From positions 1,223 through 9,340 of the forward strand of contig DJFR01000024.1 in NCBI GenBank assembly GCA_002432545.1: DNA of 8,118 bases, read 5' to 3'. The position numbers were made by a program, and so were the translations under genes. Source of the DNA: Flammeovirgaceae bacterium UBA5867 (GTDB taxonomy: Bacteria; Bacteroidota; Bacteroidia; Cytophagales; Cyclobacteriaceae). Positions 1-5,946 of the stretch are shown here, piece by piece; the first letter of the stretch is position 1, and every line of letters starts with the position of its first letter. The notes beneath the pieces were generated by a model. That model made no database searches, was not told the DNA's origin, and saw only the letters and a program-made list of their open reading frames with translations.

Positions 1-2517
1 ATGTTCTCAACGGTTGGTTACGATCGCTTCCGGCTTTTTCGTGAGAAGGGATATGAGTATCAATACATCCGGAACGTATTGCAGCTTAATAACGGCAACA
101 ACTCATTCAGTGATATAGGATATTTGTCCGGTATATATGCAACTGACTGGAGCTGGAGTAGTTTGTTTGCTGACTTCGATAATGACGGCTATCGTGATCT
201 GTTTGTAGGCAACGGTTATCGCAAAGATGTTACCGACCAGGATTTTATTGCCTATGGTAAAGAGCTCGCCATGTTCAGTACCGATAGAAACAGAATGAAG
301 CACATTCGCGAAGAAGTGGAAAAGTTACCGGGTGTGCGGAAGCCTAATTTTCTCTTTCGTAACAATGGGGACCTGACATTTACTGATAAAGCTAAAGATT
401 GGGGACTCGATCAGCCATCGTACTCAAATGGTGCCGCTTATGCCGACTTGGATAATGATGGCGATCTTGACCTGGTTACGAACAACATCAACGATGAAGC
501 ATTTGTTTATCGCAATGATCTCATCACCGATAAAACGAAAAGTGAATCCCATTATCTGAGAATCAAACTGCAGGGAGAAAAAGGCAACCTGGCAGGATAT
601 GGAACAACGGTTACTCTATACGCTGGCGGGCAAGTACATTATGCCGAGCATCAGACTATACGCGGCTATAAATCTACAGTCGAGAACATCGAGCATGTTG
701 GTCTTGGCAAAGTGCCTTCCGGTAAAGTTGATTCAATTAAAATAATGTGGGCAGGAGGGAAGACTCAGACATTGCGGGATGTTCCCGTCAACCAGGTCAT
801 TACCGTGAAGCAAAGCGATGCCATTGCAATGCGCGGGCAGCGTGCTCCTACGGTAACTATAGTAACGGAATCTCATAAGACAATGGGGATACACTATAAG
901 CATCAGGAAAGCGAATTTGTTGATTTTCTGGAAGGCCAGTTTTTGTTACCACACAAGCACTCACAGGACGGACCTGGTATAACGGTAGGGGATGTTAATG
1001 GTGACGGCTTTGACGATTTTATACTGGGAGGATCGGCCGGCAGGCGTGCTAAAATATATATGCAGCAGGCGAACGGTTCATTCAAAACAGATTCGCTCGC
1101 AGCAAAGGTCGCTGAAGACATGGGTATAATTCTTTTTGATGCTGACAATGACGGAGACCAGGATTTATACTGTGTGAGCGGAAGCTCCGAATTCAAATAT
1201 GACAAAGTAAATTACCAGGACCGGTTCTATAGAAATTCAGGCAAAGGTAAATTCGTACATGAGGCAAACGCTTTACCGGAACTTACCAGCAGCGGAAGTT
1301 GTGTAGTGGCAAATGACTTCGATCGTGACGGAGATCTCGACCTCTTTGTAGGAGGAAGAGTTGTTCCCATGCGCTATCCTGAAACACCGGAAAGTTATCT
1401 TCTTGTTAATACAGGAGATGGAGAATTTAAAAATAGGACATCAACATTCTCTTCGGAACTCGGCAACGTTGGTATGGTAACTTCGGCAATTTGGTCTGAT
1501 GTAAACAATGATGACTGGACTGATTTGATCGTGGTGGGAGAGTGGATGCCGATAACTTTTTTTATAAATGAAAAGGGAAAATCATTTACACCGGTAACGC
1601 TGGAGAACTCAGCCGGGTGGTGGAACAGTATATCCGGTGGCGATTTTGATAACGATGGTGATATAGACTATATAGCGGGCAACCTCGGACGCAATTCGAT
1701 CTATAAAGCTTCTGTTGAAGAACCTGTAACCGTGTATGCAAAAGACTTTGATAATAACGGATCCGTTGATCCAATTCTTTGCCGGTATGTCCAGGGAAGG
1801 GAACATCCGGTTCATCCGCGTGAAGCGCTTACCGGTCAGATTCCGGGCCTGCGCGGTGTTGCAACCCGCTATTCGCTATATGGCGGTATGGGGATACAGG
1901 ACCTGTTCTCCGATGAGAAACTTCAGCATGCGATGGTGTTGAAAAGTACAATGCTGTCATCGGTATATATTCAAAACAACGGTAACCTTAAATTCGAAGT
2001 AAAGTCACTCCCATCGGAAGCACAGTTCGCACCTATGTTTGGAACACTGATAACAGACCTCGATGACGATGGTAATCTGGATATACTCTCAGTCGGTAAC
2101 TCGTATGCATGCGAGGTCTTATCCGGTTATTATGATGCAGGCATCGGCAATTACCTTCGGGGCGATGGTAAAGGAAATTTCAAAGCGGTTCCTGTTACAC
2201 AATCCGGTTTTTTTGTTGACGGAGATGCGAAAGCTATAGCGAGGTTGATGTCAAAAGAAGGAAGAGAATTATTCCTCGTTACCCAAAACAGGGATAGTCT
2301 TAAAGTATTTATGAAACCCGCCACAAGTGCAGGTGAGTCAGTTGTCAGGCTACAACCAGGTGATGAATATGCTATTGTTGAACTTGCCAATGGAAAAAAG
2401 CGGAAGGTAGAGGTATATACAGGCAGCGGATATCTTTCATCTTCAAGCAGAGCTTTTGTTAAAAATGGAACTGTCTCAAAGGTAACAACCTCGGGAAGGA
2501 CAAATGAAAGGCATTGA
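1..2517 (+). CDS. FG-GAP/VCBS-repeat and ASPIC/UnbV domain protein (CRTAC1-like), 5'-truncated by window edge
   Basis: Exported or surface beta-propeller protein of unknown role. The reading frame is open from base 1, and the ATG there is probably an internal Met: family members run to roughly 1,100-1,200 residues (from memory) and the first visible residues match the middle of such proteins, so about 300 residues are probably missing. Calcium-loop motifs of the DxDxDGxxD type start at residues 58, 149, 331, 380, 439, 500, 548, 582 and 686. An ASPIC/UnbV domain (about 186-271, with GYGT at 199-202) separates the first two motifs from the other seven, which suggests two propellers around it. 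Loops 500 (DG replaced by DD) and 582 (Asp replaced by Asn) are degenerate. The C-terminus looks complete, with the family-like GSGYLSSSSR near the end; no T9SS sorting domain is visible. The stop lies 26 nt before the next gene, so co-transcription is likely. The domain call is strong; substrate and partner are unknown. Confidence 0.88.
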   Translation: MFSTVGYDRFRLFREKGYEYQYIRNVLQLNNGNNSFSDIGYLSGIYATDWSWSSLFADFDNDGYRDLFVGNGYRKDVTDQDFIAYGKELAMFSTDRNRMKHIREEVEKLPGVRKPNFLFRNNGDLTFTDKAKDWGLDQPSYSNGAAYADLDNDGDLDLVTNNINDEAFVYRNDLITDKTKSESHYLRIKLQGEKGNLAGYGTTVTLYAGGQVHYAEHQTIRGYKSTVENIEHVGLGKVPSGKVDSIKIMWAGGKTQTLRDVPVNQVITVKQSDAIAMRGQRAPTVTIVTESHKTMGIHYKHQESEFVDFLEGQFLLPHKHSQDGPGITVGDVNGDGFDDFILGGSAGRRAKIYMQQANGSFKTDSLAAKVAEDMGIILFDADNDGDQDLYCVSGSSEFKYDKVNYQDRFYRNSGKGKFVHEANALPELTSSGSCVVANDFDRDGDLDLFVGGRVVPMRYPETPESYLLVNTGDGEFKNRTSTFSSELGNVGMVTSAIWSDVNNDDWTDLIVVGEWMPITFFINEKGKSFTPVTLENSAGWWNSISGGDFDNDGDIDYIAGNLGRNSIYKASVEEPVTVYAKDFDNNGSVDPILCRYVQGREHPVHPREALTGQIPGLRGVATRYSLYGGMGIQDLFSDEKLQHAMVLKSTMLSSVYIQNNGNLKFEVKSLPSEAQFAPMFGTLITDLDDDGNLDILSVGNSYACEVLSGYYDAGIGNYLRGDGKGNFKAVPVTQSGFFVDGDAKAIARLMSKEGRELFLVTQNRDSLKVFMKPATSAGESVVRLQPGDEYAIVELANGKKRKVEVYTGSGYLSSSSRAFVKNGTVSKVTTSGRTNERH

Positions 2518-2543
2518 CAGTTTGTACGATTATAAATATTCCC

Positions 2544-4832
2544 ATGACAAAAATTACAGGCATTGGATATATACTTTTCTGCTGCCTGATCATTTCCTGC
2601 GGAGGGGAAGATGCTTCGCATGAGGAGATGTTGAATATCCTGAAGCAGTTACAGACAGACTATAGCCGCTTTGATAATTACTATGCTTCAGAAGCGCATG
2701 TGCGTTACTATGATTCATTGATCAACGCTTCAGGCAGTGCCCAGGATATTATGTTCTTTACGCACAGCAAGGCGAGGGCACTAATTGCATTGGGACGCGA
2801 AGATGAAGCGGTACAGATTCTCCAGCCACAAGTCCAAAAGATCAGCGCTGAAAACATTCAGGGTATGGATCGCATGAAAGTACTTTTGGCACTGTCGTAT
2901 CTGCGCGGTGGCGAAAGAATGAATTGTATCCGCAATCACTCTGCTGAGACATGCATCTTGCCCATTCAGGGTAGAGGTATTCATACATTGCCAGACGGTT
3001 CGCGCAATGCCGCGCGTATCTATGAAGAACTACTCCGCGACAATCCGCAGAACCTGGAATACCGCTGGCTTCTTAATATAGCCTATATGACGCTGGGTGA
3101 ATATCCACAGGATGTTCCTCCGTCCATGTTAGTTCCTGGTCTGGATCTTTCAACTGCACCAGTTGACGCGGGTGTTTCCATAAAACCGTTTCAGGATATA
3201 GCGTCTCCACTTTCTCTGGATATAAATAACATGGCGGGTGGAAGCATCATCGATGATTTTGATAATGACGGATTCCTCGACATCGTGACGTCCGCGTGGG
3301 GTATAGATGAGTCAATGCACTACTTCAGGAATAATGGTGATGGTACTTTTACCGATCAATCCGAGCAGACAAGATTGAATCAATTAACCGGTGGTTTGAA
3401 CCTGATGCAGATGGACTATAACAATGATGGCTTCAAAGATATCTTTGTTTTACGAGGCGCGTGGCTTCGCGGTAACTATGGTAAACAACCTAATTCTCTT
3501 CTCAAAAATAATGGTGATGGTACGTTTACCGATGTTACAATCGCAAGCGGTATAGTATCATTTCATCCTACACAAACAGCAACGTGGAATGATTTTAACA
3601 ACGATGGCTGGTTAGATGTATTCATCGGCAACGAATCGTGGGAGGGCAATGCAAGCTCCGGCTCACATCCGGCAGAATTATTTCTGAGCAATCAGGATGG
3701 AACATTTACCAATGTTGCTGCGCAGTCTCGTGTTGATGTAATCGGTTTTGTAAAGGGCGTTACATCAGGCGACTATAACAACGATGGTTGGAAAGATATA
3801 TTTGTCACCTCGCTATCCGGTGAGCGCTTTCTGCTGAAGAATACGGGAGCTTCCGGAAATATACCCTTGTTTAAAGATGTGACTAAACAAGCCGGTGTTG
3901 CTGCTGACAGCGTAAGCAGAACATTTCCTACCTGGTTCTGGGACTATAACAACGATGGCTGGCTCGATCTCTTCATAGGAGATTTCACATTCAATATGCC
4001 AATCGCTTCTTATTCTGCGGCTGAAGGATTAAATATATCAACAGGCACTTCCGGAGCCAGTATCGTATATAGGAACAACCGGGACGGAACGTTTGCCAAT
4101 GTTTCGAAAGAAACAGGACTGGTGAAGAAAGCATTTGCGATGGGCGCTAACTTTGGTGATATAGATAACGATGGATACCTCGATATGTATTTAGGTACCG
4201 GCAATCCTGAACTCGAATCGATCGTGCCCAATAAGCTCTTTAAAAATATAGGTGGAAAAAGATTTGTAGATATTACTGCACCCGCACGCGTAGGACATCT
4301 TCAGAAAGGACACGCCATTTCATTTGCCGATGCAGATAACGATGGCGATCAGGATATATATATCGAGCTTGGCGGTGCATATAAAGGCGATGCATTTCAT
4401 AATGCTTTCTATGTTAACCCTAACCAGGATGAACACAACAGATGGATTGTACTTGACCTGACAGGTATAAAAGCGAATCGTTGCGCGATCGGCACGCGCA
4501 TCAAGATTACAGTTATAGAAAATGGAGTAAAGCGGAGTATATATCGCGATGTTAATTCGGGTGGTAGCTTTGGTGCTTCGCCACTGCGAAGAGAAATCGG
4601 CATAGGCCGCGCAACGATGATTGACGAAATAGAAATTCAATGGCATCCGGGTAATAAGCAGATTTGCCGGAATATTCAGCCGAATCAATTTCTCCGCATT
4701 GTTGAAGGTAGCGATGAAATAGAATATATACCCTCTAAAACGTTTCAGTTTAATACAAGTCATTCACACCAGCATTCATACCGGGTACTTGGTACTTCAA
4801 ATCCAACTTCGGAAATTCCTCTTTGTGAATAA
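2544..4832 (+). CDS. CRTAC1-family lipoprotein: helical/TPR-like region, seven FG-GAP loops, C-terminal ASPIC/UnbV
   Basis: Predicted lipid-anchored beta-propeller protein of 762 residues, molecular role unknown. The ATG at 2544 is chosen because it gives a short n-region, a hydrophobic stretch and a lipobox (IISC) with lipidated Cys19. The following GGED resembles the acidic export signal of Bacteroidota surface lipoproteins. Residues about 25-200 look helical (TPR-like) and include a Cys128-x3-His132-x4-Cys137 cluster, followed by a WLLNIAYMTLGEYP segment typical of this subfamily. Seven Ca-binding loops begin at residues 238, 291, 350, 410, 467, 539 and 596, which fits one seven-bladed propeller. 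ASPIC/UnbV spans about 634-722. The last 40 residues carry an HSHQH cluster (740-744). It follows the upstream propeller gene by 26 nt and ends before a strong hairpin. No Shine-Dalgarno sequence is seen, as is usual for the phylum. Family assignment is secure; surface location and any role in glycan use are inferred. Confidence 0.92.
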   Translation: MTKITGIGYILFCCLIISCGGEDASHEEMLNILKQLQTDYSRFDNYYASEAHVRYYDSLINASGSAQDIMFFTHSKARALIALGREDEAVQILQPQVQKISAENIQGMDRMKVLLALSYLRGGERMNCIRNHSAETCILPIQGRGIHTLPDGSRNAARIYEELLRDNPQNLEYRWLLNIAYMTLGEYPQDVPPSMLVPGLDLSTAPVDAGVSIKPFQDIASPLSLDINNMAGGSIIDDFDNDGFLDIVTSAWGIDESMHYFRNNGDGTFTDQSEQTRLNQLTGGLNLMQMDYNNDGFKDIFVLRGAWLRGNYGKQPNSLLKNNGDGTFTDVTIASGIVSFHPTQTATWNDFNNDGWLDVFIGNESWEGNASSGSHPAELFLSNQDGTFTNVAAQSRVDVIGFVKGVTSGDYNNDGWKDIFVTSLSGERFLLKNTGASGNIPLFKDVTKQAGVAADSVSRTFPTWFWDYNNDGWLDLFIGDFTFNMPIASYSAAEGLNISTGTSGASIVYRNNRDGTFANVSKETGLVKKAFAMGANFGDIDNDGYLDMYLGTGNPELESIVPNKLFKNIGGKRFVDITAPARVGHLQKGHAISFADADNDGDQDIYIELGGAYKGDAFHNAFYVNPNQDEHNRWIVLDLTGIKANRCAIGTRIKITVIENGVKRSIYRDVNSGGSFGASPLRREIGIGRATMIDEIEIQWHPGNKQICRNIQPNQFLRIVEGSDEIEYIPSKTFQFNTSHSHQHSYRVLGTSNPTSEIPLCE
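3330..3533 (+). repeat. Pair of 27-nt near-identical repeats inside propeller blades
   Basis: Positions 3330-3356 and 3507-3533 match at 26 of 27 bases and both encode NNGDGTFTD, the strand that precedes a calcium loop. Looser DNA copies of the adjacent loop (GACTATAACAA followed by GATGG) occur at about 3414, 3771 and 3942. The pattern fits blade duplication within the gene rather than a mobile repeat. Confidence 0.7.
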
Positions 4833-4880
4833 GGGCGGTATACTTTGCCTGGTATGCCGGAACGATTGAAGTAAAATAAA

Positions 4881-4908
4881 ACTGGTCGGCAATAAGATGT
4901 CGACCAGT
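4881..4908. terminator. Probable bidirectional intrinsic terminator between convergent genes
   Basis: The arms 4881-4891 and 4898-4908 pair over 11 positions around a 6-nt loop (4892-4897). The outer eight pairs (ACTGGTCG with CGACCAGT) are perfect. The one weak pair is G4889-T4900, a G-U wobble in the plus transcript and a C-A mismatch in the minus transcript. On the plus strand the hairpin is followed by CATTTTTCTTT; on the minus strand it is followed by TTTATTTTAC. It lies 48 nt after the lipoprotein stop and 26 nt after the hydrolase stop, where a shared terminator is expected. Confidence 0.8.
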
Positions 4909-4923
4909 CATTTTTCTTTAGTG

Positions 4924-4939
4924 AGTAGCGTTAGCTACT
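4924..4939. repeat. Small inverted repeat overlapping the hydrolase stop codon
   Basis: AGTAGC (4924-4929) and GCTACT (4934-4939) form a 6-bp stem with a GTTA loop. The right arm includes the minus-strand stop codon (4935-4937). There is no T-run directly next to it, so it may only support the larger hairpin nearby or be chance. Confidence 0.4.
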
Positions 4940-5885
4940 TCTTGGGCTTGGCTGCCAGAAATTGGTTAACATCAAGCCAGTGAGTGAACGCATCAAACCA
5001 GCGATTACTTGTGCGGCCGGGATTTCCAAGTCCGAAGCCATGTCCGCCATTCTGGTATAAATGAAACTCTACAGGACGGCCCGCTTTATACCACGAATCA
5101 ATGACACCAAATTGTCCGCGGAAAAGAAAGTCATCCGTAGCTATGACGCTGAACATAGGCGGTGCATTCTTCGGTACATCTACAGGACCCATGCCGCCAT
5201 ATATAGGACCGATGAAATGTAGCTTCATAGTCTTCGAGTTGAGTGTACAGTGCATCGTGAGACCTGCACCCGCTGAGAAGCCGATCATGCCTAAACGAGC
5301 CGTATCAATGCCCCATTCCTTCGCGCGGCTTACAATCATCTTATAAGCTGCTTCGGCATCCTGAAGTTGGTTCGATAAATCCATCGGTGGTCGGGCCGGT
5401 GCAGTTTCTTTTTTACTGTCACCAGCAGCGGGAGTTGCCGAGGCGAACGTTCTGTTCATAGACTCTTTGAAACCATCCAGTGACTCAGGAGTCGGGAAGA
5501 GCCTATACTTGAGCACGAACGCAGCTATACCCTGATCAGCAAGTGCCTGCGCCACTTCCCATCCTTCATTACTCAGCGACAACCATCGGAAGCCTCCACC
5601 TGGTGCAACGATAACAGCTGCACCATTGGCTTTACCAGGTTTAGGAAGGAATGGCGTGAGCGTTGCCTTGGTAATGTTCCGTGCCATTGGATCTCCCCAT
5701 TGCCGAAACCAGGTCTCCTGTGCCGGTTGTGCCTGAACACCTCCCGTACCGAGCGGTATAGCATTGGGTTCAGCAGGAGTTTCCAGCGGATATATAGTGC
5801 CATCCTGCGCCAGGGCACATGTAGTAATAATAAGCAACGCGGCTTGCATGACAATTTTAGTCAGCTTGTTTACGGTGTTGTACAT
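4935..5885 (-). CDS. Secreted alpha/beta hydrolase, acetylxylan-esterase-like (Aes/BD-FAE type)
   Basis: Serine hydrolase of 316 residues, probably a carbohydrate or small-ester esterase acting in the periplasm or outside the cell. A signal peptide with a hydrophobic core (about 11-22) ends in ALA|Q at 26/27. The fold markers appear in order: oxyanion loop APGGG (94-98), EG of the following helix (107-108), LKYRL (125-129), nucleophile elbow GFSAG with Ser204, acid Asp251 or Asp252 in ATDDF, and His282 in NGGHGFGLG, so the catalytic triad is intact. A Pro/Ala/Lys-rich insert (about 148-168) sits before the helix leading to the nucleophile. Homologues are often loosely labelled xylanase or acetylxylan esterase, but no glycoside hydrolase domain is present. 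It is the second gene of the minus-strand pair, 61 nt after the double esterase, which supports a joint role in removing polysaccharide side groups. The exact substrate cannot be read from the sequence. Confidence 0.9.
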   Translation of the reverse strand: MYNTVNKLTKIVMQAALLIITTCALAQDGTIYPLETPAEPNAIPLGTGGVQAQPAQETWFRQWGDPMARNITKATLTPFLPKPGKANGAAVIVAPGGGFRWLSLSNEGWEVAQALADQGIAAFVLKYRLFPTPESLDGFKESMNRTFASATPAAGDSKKETAPARPPMDLSNQLQDAEAAYKMIVSRAKEWGIDTARLGMIGFSAGAGLTMHCTLNSKTMKLHFIGPIYGGMGPVDVPKNAPPMFSVIATDDFLFRGQFGVIDSWYKAGRPVEFHLYQNGGHGFGLGNPGRTSNRWFDAFTHWLDVNQFLAAKPKK

Positions 5886-5890
5886 AGTAA

Positions 5891-5900
5891 ATTGGGTTGG
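5891..5900 (-). promoter_or_regulatory. Leader motif CCAACCCAAT before the hydrolase gene
   Basis: Read on the minus strand, CCAACCCAAT sits 5 nt before the ATG at 5885. The same ten bases sit 8 nt before the start of the upstream esterase gene. No Shine-Dalgarno sequence is present, so the motif may be part of an A/C-rich translation leader. The rest of the 61-nt gap (5886-5946) is AT-rich and shows no convincing -33/-7 promoter, which favours read-through from the upstream gene. Confidence 0.4.
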
Positions 5901-5946
5901 GGTTAATTTGAAAGTATACTATATGTAATTATAGATTGGTTGCAGA

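Noticed and set aside
1..3. ATG at base 1 as the true start of the first gene
   Set aside because: The encoded N-terminus has no signal peptide and begins in the middle of the family's conserved region, so the gene must extend to the left of the window.
2514..2543. TTG start at 2514 overlapping the upstream stop codon
   Set aside because: It adds ten residues before a well-formed lipoprotein signal that begins at the ATG at 2544; the ATG start is simpler and gives a normal n-region.
2151..2621. 156-residue minus-strand open frame opposite the gene 1/gene 2 junction
   Set aside because: It is antisense to strong coding sequence and has no domain features or plausible leader.
4320..4763. 147-residue minus-strand open frame opposite the lipoprotein 3' end
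   Set aside because: It is a shadow of the ASPIC/UnbV region, with composition typical of reversed coding sequence and no motifs.
5800..5885. Lipobox at Cys23 of the hydrolase (ITTC)
   Set aside because: Thr at -1 is a poor lipobox residue, while ALA|Q at 26/27 is a good signal peptidase I site.
5919..5934. CTATA...TATAG hairpin between the two esterase genes
   Set aside because: A 5-bp all-A/T-but-one stem is too weak to call a terminator or processing site.
5886..5946. Separate promoter for the hydrolase gene (TATACTTTC as a -7 box)
   Set aside because: It matches TAnnTTTG poorly and has no TTG at the right spacing; the 61-nt gap is compatible with co-transcription.
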